Counted from the stretch's first letter, positions 1 through 7,871 are shown. The stretch is DNA of 14,172 bases from CAYGFH01 sp964356315 (GCA_964356315.1 CAYHHA010000036.1:1-14172), one strand, 5' to 3'. Numbers and translations: made by a program. Notes: generated by a model from the sequence alone, not told the origin.

Positions 1-29
1 CCCCATATTCTAGTATCGTACCCTCAATT

Positions 30-1037
30 ATGACACGCGTTGGCATCATTGGCTTTGGATACTGGGGACCAAATATTCTGCGAAATTTTTCTCAACAAAA
101 AGATGCAGAGGTCGTGTGGGTATGTGATATAAATCCAAAAACAACAATACTTCTTTCAAAGCAATATCCGGGCGTCAAAACTACCGCAAATGCAAAAGAT
201 ATATTTGATGACCCCTCTATAGATGCTGTCGTCATTGTCACGCCTATTTCCACTCACTTTGATCTTGCAAAACGCGCACTTTTATCTGGCAAACATGTGC
301 TGGTTGAAAAGCCAATGACACAGAAAGCGTCCGAATCCGAAGAGCTCATTACCCTATCCGCTTCGCAGAAAAAAATGCTCATGGTGGACCACACATTTCT
401 GTACACTCCTGCTATTTCCGAACTCAAAAAAATTATCATGTCAAAAAAGCTCGGAGAAATTCTTCATATCGACTGTGTTCGCACAAATCTCGGGCTCTTG
501 CAAAAGGATAGTAACGTCATCCATGACCTCGCTACCCATGATTTTTCGATCATCGATTATATATTTGGATCTAAACCAACAAGTATTTCTGCTACGGGTG
601 TAACTCTGAAAGGCTCTCCACAAGAAACGGTTGCGTACATCAATGCAAATTACCCTCATAACCTTCATGTACACGTGCATGTCAGCTGGATTTCTCCCGT
701 AAAAATCAGGCGGATCACGATTGTCGGAACGAAAAAAATGCTGGTCTATGATGACATGGAGCCGACGGAGAAAATAAAAATCTATGATAAATCTGTCTCG
801 TTTATTGCAGATTCTCATGCCCAGCAACAACTTCGTATAGGCTATCGCATTGGCGGGTCGATTGCTCCCCATATTGACGTTGCAGAAGGGCTTTCTGGGA
901 TGGTGGGCGCGTTTATCCGGTCGATACAATCCAAAAATCCACCCCCATCAGATGGTACCCAGGGAAAACGAATTGTAGAGATATTAGAAGCTGCAACCAC
1001 ATCGATTCGAAACGATGGAAAAACGATAGCGCTATAA
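30..1037 (+). CDS. Gfo/Idh/MocA-family nucleotide-sugar oxidoreductase
   Basis: This 335-residue protein is a cytoplasmic NAD(P)-dependent sugar dehydrogenase of the Gfo/Idh/MocA family. The N-terminal Rossmann fold shows GFGYWG at residues 8-13, an acidic residue after the second strand (VCDIN, D33) and the family EKP motif at 93-95, whose Lys is the usual catalytic residue. HTFLY (121-125) and the segment NVIHDLATHD (162-171), with D166 and H170, resemble the UDP-N-acetylglucosamine 3-dehydrogenase (WlbA-like) branch, where the corresponding segment usually reads WDLAPHD; here His replaces Trp and Thr replaces Pro. The length is normal for the family. It lies 76 bp upstream of an epimerase on the same strand, which fits nucleotide-sugar synthesis for a surface glycan. 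The ATG start is chosen because the glycine motif follows at the usual distance; a weak TATCGT (14-19) lies 10 nt upstream. The exact substrate cannot be decided from sequence alone. Confidence 0.9.
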   Translation: MTRVGIIGFGYWGPNILRNFSQQKDAEVVWVCDINPKTTILLSKQYPGVKTTANAKDIFDDPSIDAVVIVTPISTHFDLAKRALLSGKHVLVEKPMTQKASESEELITLSASQKKMLMVDHTFLYTPAISELKKIIMSKKLGEILHIDCVRTNLGLLQKDSNVIHDLATHDFSIIDYIFGSKPTSISATGVTLKGSPQETVAYINANYPHNLHVHVHVSWISPVKIRRITIVGTKKMLVYDDMEPTEKIKIYDKSVSFIADSHAQQQLRIGYRIGGSIAPHIDVAEGLSGMVGAFIRSIQSKNPPPSDGTQGKRIVEILEAATTSIRNDGKTIAL

Positions 1038-1066
1038 ATTTTAAACTCTACTCTAAAATCACATAC

Positions 1067-1077
1067 TGCGATATAGT
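1067..1077 (+). promoter_or_regulatory. Putative -10 promoter element upstream of the epimerase
   Basis: The hexamer TATAGT lies at 1072-1077 inside TGCGATATAGT. The same 11-mer with one change (TGTGATATAGT) recurs at 9630-9640 before the 40-residue ORF. No good -35 is visible 17 bp upstream. Initiation would fall near 1084-1085, where a GTG opens a 10-codon reading frame. Confidence 0.45.
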
Positions 1078-1084
1078 ACTCATT

Positions 1085-1117
1085 GTGAACAAGCACATGA
1101 AAACCAATACCATATGA
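1085..1117 (+). CDS. Possible 10-codon leader ORF overlapping the epimerase start
   Basis: A GTG 7 nt after the TATAGT hexamer opens a frame encoding (M/V)NKHMKTNTI and then TGA. The TGA (1115-1117) overlaps the epimerase ATG (1114-1116), the geometry of translational coupling. An internal in-frame ATG is at 1097. No Shine-Dalgarno site precedes the epimerase ATG, so a leaderless leader ORF that hands ribosomes on would explain its translation. The frame is very short and could occur by chance; there is no protein-level evidence. Confidence 0.25.
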   Translation: MNKHMKTNTI

Positions 1118-2103
1118 ATCTTACAAACAAAACTATTCTTGTAACCGGTGGCGCAGGATTTATCGGATCGCATTTTGTAGAAAAAATTGCGAAAAATAAC
1201 ACGGTGATTGTCTATGACAATTTCACATCAAATGTGGTTTCTCTAAGTCACTTAAGAAACTTAAGCAACGTACAAGTTGTTAAAGGAGATATTCTTGACG
1301 AGAAAAAACTCACGAGTGCTATGAAGGGTGTAGACATTGTCTTTCATTTCGCGGTCGCCTGCGTACGACTTTCCCTATCCAATGAAAAATATGTACACGA
1401 AGTAAATGCAACAGGAACGCTCAGCACTCTGCTTTCCGCAAAAAAAGCGGGAGTTTCCCAATTTGTCTATATTTCTTCCTCCGAAGTATATGGCACAACC
1501 CATGGAGAGACGATCGATGAGACGCACAGCATAGAACCTCAGACGGTGTATGGCATGAGTAAATACATGGGAGAACTCTACGCCAGACACTTTAACGATA
1601 TAGAGCATATTCCCACTCTGGTTATTCGCCCGTTTAATGCGTATGGTCCACGGGAGCATTTTGATGGTATTTATGGAGAGGTTATCCCCCGTTTTGCCAT
1701 CCAAGCGTTAAATGGAAAACAGCCCACAGTCTTTGGGGATGGATCTCAAACACGTGATTTTACGTATGTCACAGATACAGCAGATGGCATATACAAAGCG
1801 GCAGAGTGTGAAAAACTCTATGGTGATGTGGTCAATATTGCCTATGGGAAAGAGATTTCAATTAGTGCCATCGCCCAAGCGATAACCGCATATGCCGGAA
1901 TCCCCTATCACCCAGACTCCTTTCCAGCAAGACCAAATGATGTGGATCGACTTGCAGCAAACACAAATAAAGCGCGAACAACTTTTACCTATTCACCAAA
2001 AATCTCGATAGATGAAGGAATTCCTCTGTATATGTCATGGCTCAAAAAAACGTATCCCAACTCAGAAAAACTTCTTTCTCAAATACCAACCACAAATTGG
2101 TAA
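1114..2103 (+). CDS. Extended-SDR NAD-dependent nucleotide-sugar epimerase/dehydratase
   Basis: This 329-residue protein belongs to the extended short-chain dehydrogenase/reductase family, which includes UDP-glucose 4-epimerase, dTDP-glucose dehydratase and UDP-glucuronate decarboxylase. Residues 11-18 read TGGAGFIG, the NAD-binding glycine motif. D35 follows the second strand, SSSEVYG (121-127) supplies the active-site Ser region, and Y146 and K150 (YGMSK) form the catalytic YxxxK pair. RPFNAYGPRE (172-181) and FGDGSQTRDF (207-216) are the usual substrate-side motifs. The segment HFAVACVRLSL (78-88) replaces the more common HLAAQ-type stretch. It acts in the cytosol on an NDP-sugar; the specific reaction is not determinable. 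Its stop is 13 nt before paralog A on the same strand, suggesting one operon. The start is set by the overlap with the glycine motif and the leader-ORF stop. Confidence 0.9.
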   Translation: MNLTNKTILVTGGAGFIGSHFVEKIAKNNTVIVYDNFTSNVVSLSHLRNLSNVQVVKGDILDEKKLTSAMKGVDIVFHFAVACVRLSLSNEKYVHEVNATGTLSTLLSAKKAGVSQFVYISSSEVYGTTHGETIDETHSIEPQTVYGMSKYMGELYARHFNDIEHIPTLVIRPFNAYGPREHFDGIYGEVIPRFAIQALNGKQPTVFGDGSQTRDFTYVTDTADGIYKAAECEKLYGDVVNIAYGKEISISAIAQAITAYAGIPYHPDSFPARPNDVDRLAANTNKARTTFTYSPKISIDEGIPLYMSWLKKTYPNSEKLLSQIPTTNW

Positions 2104-2116
2104 GTGAGGGGTAATC

Positions 2117-3724
2117 ATGTTACTAAAACAACGGGCACTATTAGTGTTTGTACTTATTCTCCTTTCAGGGTTATTTCTCCATGTATATATCCAAAATTGG
2201 CCAGAAACGCACACACCAAAAGGGAGAGCTGTAATTGTCCACAAGGATGATTCCTACTATATCAATGTCCTCAGGCAGTCAATGGACGGAGCCTGGAAAT
2301 TCACAGAACCTCACACTACAAGATCAACTCCAGGGGTAACCGTCTATGCGCTATACACCATCGGAGGGAAATTCGCCTCCCTTTTCCATGTAGATCCGAT
2401 TCTTATGTATTCGGTGTTGAGAATCATGGGCGGTGTCGTTGCCGCTATCGCAACATACATGCTCATCATCACCATTCTTCCAAAATCGCTCCATGTGCTT
2501 GGTGTGCTTTTTGCGTTTTTGGTGGAAACGGGACCAACCCTCTCAGACATAGCCACAAAACCTTTTACGCAGTGGACCGCATCCGCGTCAAGCAGAGTGA
2601 TCGTCTCGCATTTGTTTGAAGCTGCACACCACCGTTTTGGTGAAGCTATGGGAATACTGCTGTTTCTCTTGTTTATTCGTCAAAAAAACAGCAGATCCCT
2701 TCTCTATTTGGCGATAGTTATCGCTTTGACGTGTTTTGGCACTATCGCAAGCCCCTCGGCAATGGGCATGTTTGTGCTTTCAATCTATATTCCATACACA
2801 ATGTGGACACTTTGGGAGACGAGAGACGTTCGCCGGATACTTCCTATGATCCTTTCGATCTGTTGTATCGTTGGCATGGGTATTTGGATGAAATACGAAT
2901 TTGCCAAAGGCCCTCCTTGGAATGTATTTAATGATGTTGAAGGTAAATGGTTTTCTACAAAAACAATATTGATGCAATTTGGCTCTTCGATAGTGTTATA
3001 CGTTCCATGGATTGTTTTGTTTTTTATCACGCTAAAACGTACACCAAAATCAGTGCCGAAGTATGTTCCCTGGCTTATGACGAGTTGGATACTGATTCCG
3101 GCACTACTGATCTGTGCCAAGTCATACCTCCCATGGATACCATTTGCAAATTGGAGGGTTGCCTGGGGCACTCCCACACTTCCTTTTGCCATTCTCGCAA
3201 CGCTGGGAGCGGGAAACCTAGCACGACTGCTGTCTCGATATTCATGGATAAAAAATGGCGCGATCGTACTATTTTTCGTATTCTCCGGAGCACTGTCGTT
3301 TCAGTTTGCAAATCATCTCTTGGAATTAAAGAAGTTCGACACTAGTCCATTCCTGTTTCCAAATGCAGATGTGTTAAAAAGTTTCCAATTTGCTCACACA
3401 CTTCCTATAGGCACGGGTCTCTTTACGGGACCAACGTATGGAGAAATCATTCCTGCGTATGCAAACGTCAAAACATTCATAGGACCACCCCTAAGTTATC
3501 GCGATTGGGACGAGCGCAATTGGCAATCGTACGATTTTTTCGCACGCAAAATACCGCCTAATATGGTCAGAGATTTTCTGAAAACAAACAACATATCCTA
3601 TGTCTATTACGGACCAGAGGAGCAGATCTATGGAAATCACGCCTTTCCTCTGTATCCAGAGTTGTTAACTGAGATTTTCTCATCAAAGACTGTCGCTATT
3701 TATAGAGTAAATTCAGCGGAGTGA
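2117..3724 (+). CDS. Polytopic membrane protein, GT-C-like family, paralog A
   Basis: I do not recognise a named family. The 535-residue protein starts with a membrane helix (about 6-25), then an external loop carrying H42-x-D44-D45-x-x-Y48 and Q54. It continues with many hydrophobic segments to about residue 400 and a soluble C-terminal domain that contains SYVYYGPEE (494-502). The layout (Asp in the first external loop, many helices, C-terminal soluble domain) resembles GT-C glycosyltransferases that use polyprenyl-phosphate sugars. Three other genes here (9614-7911, 11586-9769, 12524-14116) share the same motifs in order. This member is the most divergent: it has DDSYY rather than DY, AHH in place of PH, and Ser in place of Gly after Q54. 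A Shine-Dalgarno-like GAGGGG (2106-2111) sits 5 nt before the ATG, consistent with an internal operon gene. Glycosyltransferase activity is inferred. Confidence 0.8.
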   Translation: MLLKQRALLVFVLILLSGLFLHVYIQNWPETHTPKGRAVIVHKDDSYYINVLRQSMDGAWKFTEPHTTRSTPGVTVYALYTIGGKFASLFHVDPILMYSVLRIMGGVVAAIATYMLIITILPKSLHVLGVLFAFLVETGPTLSDIATKPFTQWTASASSRVIVSHLFEAAHHRFGEAMGILLFLLFIRQKNSRSLLYLAIVIALTCFGTIASPSAMGMFVLSIYIPYTMWTLWETRDVRRILPMILSICCIVGMGIWMKYEFAKGPPWNVFNDVEGKWFSTKTILMQFGSSIVLYVPWIVLFFITLKRTPKSVPKYVPWLMTSWILIPALLICAKSYLPWIPFANWRVAWGTPTLPFAILATLGAGNLARLLSRYSWIKNGAIVLFFVFSGALSFQFANHLLELKKFDTSPFLFPNADVLKSFQFAHTLPIGTGLFTGPTYGEIIPAYANVKTFIGPPLSYRDWDERNWQSYDFFARKIPPNMVRDFLKTNNISYVYYGPEEQIYGNHAFPLYPELLTEIFSSKTVAIYRVNSAE

Positions 3725-3729
3725 TACCC

Positions 3730-3855
3730 ATGAGCAATCAATACCCTGACCTAACCCTTGTCATCCCTTGTTGCGCCAGAGGAGTAGCGTTCTATTTTGA
3801 TCGCTTTGCTCGGGGGTGGGAAAGACGCGAGAATACTATTTGTACGACTCCATAG
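3730..3855 (+). pseudogene. Truncated 5' end of a family-2 glycosyltransferase
   Basis: An ATG with a GGAG (3718-3721) 8 nt upstream begins 5 nt after the stop of paralog A. The first 14 codons encode MSNQYPDLTLVIPC, the typical first beta strand of a GT2 enzyme, which normally continues YNE. After the Cys codon (3769-3771) the similarity ends: CARGVAFYFDRF and so on, to a TAG at 3853. No other frame restores a GT2 downstream, because the antisense strand is occupied by a complete membrane glycosyltransferase. The sequence therefore looks like a gene start cut at about 3771 by a rearrangement or by an assembly join. It could instead be a chance 41-residue ORF, but the ribosome site, operon spacing and motif argue against that. 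Confidence 0.6.
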
Positions 3856-5114
3856 ACTGCAATCAAGAGAAATGGCCGAGCGATCGACATGTGCCGTCCA
3901 AAGTCATCGTAAATCATCACAGTACTCATTGCGACATGATACATACTTATAAAAAGTACCATCAATCTTCCATACGCCTCTGGAGTATTTTTTGTTACAA
4001 AATAAATGATCATAAATGGAAATGCAAAAAGCGGAATATAGGCGAGATACATCACCCATTCGTACACTGTTTTTAAAACAGCAAATTGCGCATCAAAGAC
4101 ACCCGTTGTCGCGGTAATATCGATAAGATCGGTTTTTGAGGTTACAACATTTGGTATGGATACGAGCGAATCCCAAATATATGCTCCCCTATTTTGACCC
4201 AACACTCCTATCACAAACGCATGAAAGCGCTCTGCGTATTCCTTTTTGTACATCTCCGGAAATTGGCGGAAAATCTCATAGGGGTGTTTTGGATTGACCA
4301 CTCGCGCAGATCTCGCTTTTTGGGCAATATCCGATTGACCAAGAGTGCTATCTTGTACATCCAAGTGAAGCAATTTACCCCAGATATTCACATCAGATAC
4401 ACGACTTATTCCACTCACGCCATGGTGTTGCAGATTTATAGTGGAATATCCGAAGAGGAATGAAGCATAGATACATAATGAAAGAAGTGCATATCGCGCC
4501 ACGTTCCACGTTCTATATCGTAGTATCAAAAGGCTTATACAGAGTATTGGTATCGCAATAAAACTCGGACGTAAAAAAACACCAACGATCCAGCTTGCCA
4601 AGAGAATACCTACTGAAACGATACTAAATTTTCTCAGTAGCTGTATTTGAATGTACACCACGAAAACGAGCCAACAAAACGCAAACGCCTCCGTCAAGAT
4701 CGCATGCTCCAACAGAAGAAGCACATAATCGCAGGTGCCAAGGAGTACGAGTAGCGCTGCAACGGATTTTTTGATTCCTATTTGGGTGCAAATCAGATAC
4801 AGAAAAACGGAAGCGATAACCACTGCGAGGGATTGAACAATGCGCACGCTATATAGTCCAAATGTATAGATGCCGGAAATTTCATCGGGCAGTGTTGCAT
4901 GTGTTATCACGTAAGGAATTGATAGTATCATCGGATAAATCGGTGTTCTCCACGGATCCACGAATTGCTTCTTTTCCACTATCTGTTTTGCGGTCAAAAA
5001 ATAGCTAACCGAATCACCCGTAGTTATATATGTTGGTGAATGCAAAGCGTACAACATCCGAACAGCGCTAGCCACAACTATCACCAAAAATATCCAGACC
5101 ATGTGTTGTTTCAT
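3792..5114 (-). CDS. GT-C/GT39-like membrane glycosyltransferase
   Basis: This 440-residue polytopic membrane protein resembles the ArnT/PMT-like glycosyltransferase class (GT-C fold), which transfers a sugar from a polyprenyl-phosphate carrier on the outer side of the membrane. After a first helix (about 6-24), the first external loop shows GDS (33-35), Y38 and then R56-T-P58-I-Y60-P61. This is the usual GDxxxY...R-P-x-YP signature, with D34 as the expected catalytic acid. About ten hydrophobic segments follow, and the C-terminus is a short basic tail (LSHPRAKRSK). Its ATG overlaps the stop of the GT2 gene just upstream on the minus strand (ATGA at 5114-5111), so the two are likely translated together. 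Pairing a carrier-loading GT2 with a carrier-using GT-C is a known logic in glycan pathways. The acceptor and sugar are unknown. Confidence 0.8.
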   Translation of the reverse strand: MKQHMVWIFLVIVVASAVRMLYALHSPTYITTGDSVSYFLTAKQIVEKKQFVDPWRTPIYPMILSIPYVITHATLPDEISGIYTFGLYSVRIVQSLAVVIASVFLYLICTQIGIKKSVAALLVLLGTCDYVLLLLEHAILTEAFAFCWLVFVVYIQIQLLRKFSIVSVGILLASWIVGVFLRPSFIAIPILCISLLILRYRTWNVARYALLSLCIYASFLFGYSTINLQHHGVSGISRVSDVNIWGKLLHLDVQDSTLGQSDIAQKARSARVVNPKHPYEIFRQFPEMYKKEYAERFHAFVIGVLGQNRGAYIWDSLVSIPNVVTSKTDLIDITATTGVFDAQFAVLKTVYEWVMYLAYIPLFAFPFMIIYFVTKNTPEAYGRLMVLFISMYHVAMSTVMIYDDFGRHMSIARPFLLIAVYGVVQIVFSRLSHPRAKRSK

Positions 5115-5788
5115 AGGGAAAAATAGACGCGCACCATATCCACAACCGCCTCTGCGACATGACGAAGTGTTATACCTCGTTTTTTCTTAACTTTTTTGAA
5201 GTGCGCTATGGGAACATACCCAATTGAATATCCTTTTTTTACGGCTCGAATCAAGCGCTCCGCTTCATCAAACACGCCAACGGAAATAATCGGAAGCGCA
5301 AGCACCTTTTTGTTGAACGCTTTAATGCTTCCCGCATCTCGTGTGGACACGGAAAAAAGCACCTGCATAAGAACGTTATAGGTATAGGAAACAAATGCTC
5401 TCCACGGCGTATATTGCTTCTGGGTCCTACAGCCGATGACGATATCTTCATTCGCATTCAAAAGTGTATCTACGTCATGAGGATTCCATTCACCATCAAG
5501 ACTAAAAAGCACAACCCTACTCCCTCTCGCTTTGGCATAGAGCTCTCTATAGGTTTTTGCTATCCCTTGGTTTGTCGCGTGCTCGTACAACCTCATTGCA
5601 GGAATTTTTTTAGCGCACGCCCTGGTTACCTTCAAACTATCATCGTTGCTTTTGTCATCTATACACACAATCTCATAAGAAACACGGCGCTTTTTGAGTA
5701 GCGCGTCAAGGGAAAACAACACGTCAGCCATGGTCAATACATCGTTATATATAGGAGTTACGATAGAAATCGAAATTGATTTTTTCAT
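5111..5788 (-). CDS. GT2 family glycosyltransferase (DPM1-like)
   Basis: A 225-residue cytoplasmic GT-A-fold enzyme of family 2. The first strand reads VTPIYN (10-15). EIVCIDDKSNDDS (39-51) is the nucleotide-binding EIIxVDDxSxDxT motif, NQGI (73-76) matches the NxGx motif, and SLDGEW (96-101) sits where the metal-binding DxD lies; here it is D98-G-E100. The later segment RDAGSIKAF fits the acceptor-side part of polyprenyl-phosphate mannosyl/glucosyltransferases. No transmembrane helix follows, so it resembles the short soluble DPM1 type, and the C-terminus is amphipathic. It would load a sugar onto a lipid carrier at the inner membrane face. Its stop overlaps the start of a GT-C gene by four bases, the obvious user of its product. 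Its ATG is 38 bp from the divergent GT-C-like gene start at 5827. No clear Shine-Dalgarno site is visible. Confidence 0.88.
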   Translation of the reverse strand: MKKSISISIVTPIYNDVLTMADVLFSLDALLKKRRVSYEIVCIDDKSNDDSLKVTRACAKKIPAMRLYEHATNQGIAKTYRELYAKARGSRVVLFSLDGEWNPHDVDTLLNANEDIVIGCRTQKQYTPWRAFVSYTYNVLMQVLFSVSTRDAGSIKAFNKKVLALPIISVGVFDEAERLIRAVKKGYSIGYVPIAHFKKVKKKRGITLRHVAEAVVDMVRVYFSL

Positions 5789-5810
5789 ATAGGAAGACAG
5801 TCAAATCGTA

Positions 5811-5819
5811 TGCTATGAT
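5811..5819 (+). promoter_or_regulatory. Extended -10 (TGC-TATGAT) for the 5827 gene
   Basis: TG at 5811-5812, one base, then TATGAT at 5814-5819. Seven bases separate it from ATG 5827, so transcription would begin at or next to the start codon. This decides the start in favour of 5827 over the upstream TTG (5776) and the ATGs at 5815 and 5818, which overlap the promoter. Confidence 0.6.
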
Positions 5820-5826
5820 GAATCAC

Positions 5827-7191
5827 ATGAAGAGTATACCTTTCTTACTGCATTTTGCAACGCTTCTTCAAAACTTATCGGTGTACATGCAAAATCAGTT
5901 TAGAAAGAGATATACCCGTACCCCATCTCATGGTGAAGGGTATACATTGCCCTCTTTTCTCGTTATTATCCTTTTGATTCCTTTGCTATTCTCTGTATTT
6001 AAAAGTGGGTATGGGTATCAATTTGACACCGACGAACTTCATCATGCAAATCTTGTCTATCTTATCGTAAATGGAGCCGTCCCCTACCGTGATATCTACA
6101 ATTCTTTCTACACCCCACTATTTGAATGGACACTTGCCCCGGTATTTCTTGCATTTGGATTCTCATTTAAAACCATTATTTTCTCTCGTTTTGTCATGAT
6201 CCTATTTTATTGCATACGGCTTTTGTCGCTGTATACGCTTATCAAAGCGCTCTGGAGCCCAAGGGCCGCGCTCTTTTTTATCCCTTTACTTGTCTTTGAN
6301 NNNNNNNNNNNNNNNNNNNNNNNNNNNNNNNNNNNNNNNNNNNNNNNNNNNNNNNNNNNNNNNNNNNNNNNNNNNNNNNNNNNNNNNNNNNNNNNNNNNT
6401 CAGAGATGATTACACAGCTTATTACAGAAGCCTCCGCCGCGTATTCCGTTTTCCGGGCGCCCCTTCCATTTGGTGCGGTCTTTTATCCAAATAATATATG
6501 GATATACGGCACGATGGGAAAACCAGTGACCTGGATGTATATCTGGGTATTACCACTTCTGGGAGCGGGAGGTCTTGTGTCACAGGTTACGGATATCGCA
6601 CAGAAAAAATCCCTCGATCGCAAAGATGCATTCAAGCTACTTCTTGCCCTTACCTTGGTCGTGAACTTTCTGTCTTTATTTGCACTCCCTGTTGTATTTC
6701 TTCAACACTATTTGCTGATAAATTGGCTCTACGCCCTCTTTGCCGCCGTCACACTTGATGAATTTCTGACCAGCATTTCAGGAAAAAAATTGATCGCTAT
6801 CCCGATCGGCATCGTTCTGTTTTTCTTGTATGCATATATGGTAAACATGAGCTTTACGTACAATATCGCCCGAGGAACCATACGCGGACAGGAGCTTATC
6901 GATGGATACGAAAAACGTCTTGCGCAAATTGCTCCCTCCGAATCAGTATTCCCGAACTTTCTCTTTCGCCCTTCGGTCTACCCTGTGCCGTTTGGGTACT
7001 ACATTGGGAACGTGCCTGAATCAATCATGAACCGGCTTCCAGATATACCTGCCATGCTGGAGACAAAAAAGATTCAAAAATTACTCTTCGATGAGTATAC
7101 GTTTTCTCTCATGCCAGAGCGTATTCGAACATATATGACCGAAAATTACACCCGCGTCCCTGGTGATCCAGAGCTCATGTTGCGAAAATAA
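5827..7191 (+). CDS. GT-C-like membrane glycosyltransferase, interrupted by a scaffold gap
   Basis: A polytopic membrane protein, nominally 454 residues from ATG 5827 through the 100-N gap. After a short basic N-terminus and a first helix, the external loop reads FDTDELHHAN, then VPYRDIYN and YTPLFEW. An acidic pair (D-E) followed by P-Y-R-D-x-Y and a Tyr-Thr-Pro at the next helix is typical of GT39/ArnT-like glycosyltransferases using polyprenyl-phosphate sugars. Three to four helices precede the gap and about four follow it, ending in a small soluble tail. GT-C enzymes usually have more helices, so the gap may hide more than 100 bases; the same nominal frame on both sides is not proof of continuity. 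The gene converges on the toxin gene, with only 2 bp between stops. It is not clearly one of the A-D paralogs, as it lacks their DYxxYxxxIxQG and C-terminal motifs. Confidence 0.7.
   Translation: MKSIPFLLHFATLLQNLSVYMQNQFRKRYTRTPSHGEGYTLPSFLVIILLIPLLFSVFKSGYGYQFDTDELHHANLVYLIVNGAVPYRDIYNSFYTPLFEWTLAPVFLAFGFSFKTIIFSRFVMILFYCIRLLSLYTLIKALWSPRAALFFIPLLVFXXXXXXXXXXXXXXXXXXXXXXXXXXXXXXXXXXSEMITQLITEASAAYSVFRAPLPFGAVFYPNNIWIYGTMGKPVTWMYIWVLPLLGAGGLVSQVTDIAQKKSLDRKDAFKLLLALTLVVNFLSLFALPVVFLQHYLLINWLYALFAAVTLDEFLTSISGKKLIAIPIGIVLFFLYAYMVNMSFTYNIARGTIRGQELIDGYEKRLAQIAPSESVFPNFLFRPSVYPVPFGYYIGNVPESIMNRLPDIPAMLETKKIQKLLFDEYTFSLMPERIRTYMTENYTRVPGDPELMLRK
6300..6399. other. Scaffold gap (100 N) inside the GT-C-like gene
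   Basis: Exactly 100 undetermined bases, the conventional placeholder for an unknown distance. The true length is unknown, so frame continuity across it cannot be assumed. Confidence 0.97.
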
Positions 7192-7193
7192 TG

Positions 7194-7607
7194 CTATCTC
7201 TTCCGAAGATTCTGAAGTTGTTTTTTATATAGTTGATCGAGTTTAGAATCCCCTGTTAATAATTTTATAGGGTTCTTCTGTAGTCCAAATGCAATAATAT
7301 ATGCATCTGAAAAACTTATCGAAGATGTTGAAGCATATAGATCTAGTGCTACAACCAAGCCTTCTTTATTCTCTGTCATAACCATGTCGATCCCCAGAAG
7401 CGTTTGAAGCAACTGAATGATATATGTCTTCTCTTTTTTATAAAATGAAGATAGCACCCAAGCAGTTTCGAAGAATACCACTTGCGGTATCCAGAGCGCA
7501 CACTTCGATTGTTGAGCCTGTTGGAGAATCTCTTGAATATCAGAAGCAACTTCTCGCTTCAAAAACGCATCAAGAAGCACATTTGTGTCTACAACATACG
7601 TATCCAT
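7194..7607 (-). CDS. vapC: PIN-domain ribonuclease toxin (VapC-like)
   Basis: This 137-residue protein has a complete PIN domain, a metal-dependent endoribonuclease fold. It shows VVDTNVLL with D7, the FFETAWVL helix with E47, SFSDAYI with D101, and LLTGDSKL with D120: the four acidic residues that bind the metal ions in VapC toxins. Length is normal. It begins 3 nt after the stop of an RHH-type antitoxin gene on the same strand, the standard antitoxin-first order. Neutralisation by that antitoxin and tRNA or rRNA cleavage are family knowledge; the actual target is unknown. There is no Shine-Dalgarno site before its ATG, so translation may depend on the antitoxin gene. The region is more AT-rich than the flanking glycan genes, consistent with a separately acquired module. 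Confidence 0.9.
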   Translation of the reverse strand: MDTYVVDTNVLLDAFLKREVASDIQEILQQAQQSKCALWIPQVVFFETAWVLSSFYKKEKTYIIQLLQTLLGIDMVMTENKEGLVVALDLYASTSSISFSDAYIIAFGLQKNPIKLLTGDSKLDQLYKKQLQNLRKR

Positions 7608-7610
7608 AGG

Positions 7611-7871
7611 TTATTTAGGTTTATACTTTTCGCGGAACATCTCGTCTAAGATACTGCTCCCTCTTGGGGGAACATATTTTTTATCAGGCAATGAACCAAA
7701 AAATGATGTGATGGATTTTTTTGACTTCTCGCTTTTTTGAGAATGAATCTGTTGAATCAATCCTAAACGCACAAGGGCAGATACATTCGTCTTATCTTGT
7801 ACCGCCTTCATTTTTACCAGTTGGAATAAATCCTGCGGAAGCGTAATAGTAGTTTTAATTAGATTTTGCAT
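7611..7871 (-). CDS. Ribbon-helix-helix antitoxin
   Basis: An 86-residue protein. Residues 5-45 fit a ribbon-helix-helix (CopG/Arc) DNA-binding fold: a short strand (IKTTITLP), a first helix (QDLFQLVKMKAVQDK), a turn with Thr-Asn, and a second helix (VSALVRLGLIQQI). The Ser/Lys-rich middle and the C-terminal segment (SSILDEMFREKYKPK) are the probable toxin-binding tail. It precedes the PIN toxin by 3 nt. By family knowledge it dimerises, binds its own promoter and neutralises the toxin. Two exact 13-bp direct repeats cover its promoter (7869-7897), and the start codon lies only 6 nt from the -10, so the mRNA should be leaderless and the repressor should block RNA polymerase directly. Confidence 0.85.
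   Translation of the reverse strand: MQNLIKTTITLPQDLFQLVKMKAVQDKTNVSALVRLGLIQQIHSQKSEKSKKSITSFFGSLPDKKYVPPRGSSILDEMFREKYKPK

Noticed and set aside
441..929. A 162-codon open frame on the minus strand
   Set aside because: It lies wholly antisense to the well-supported oxidoreductase and shows no recognisable motif.
3781..3810. Possible hairpin terminator between the converging genes near 3790
   Set aside because: The arms (GAGTAGCG and CGCTTTGCTC) pair imperfectly and no proper T-run follows on either strand.
5776..5826. TTG or earlier ATG starts for the 5827 GT-C-like gene
   Set aside because: They overlap both the GT2 start region and the extended -10; the 7-nt spacing favours ATG 5827.
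7194..7871. The toxin-antitoxin pair as a novel defence system
   Set aside because: All PIN and RHH hallmarks are standard; only the operator layout is worth a second look.
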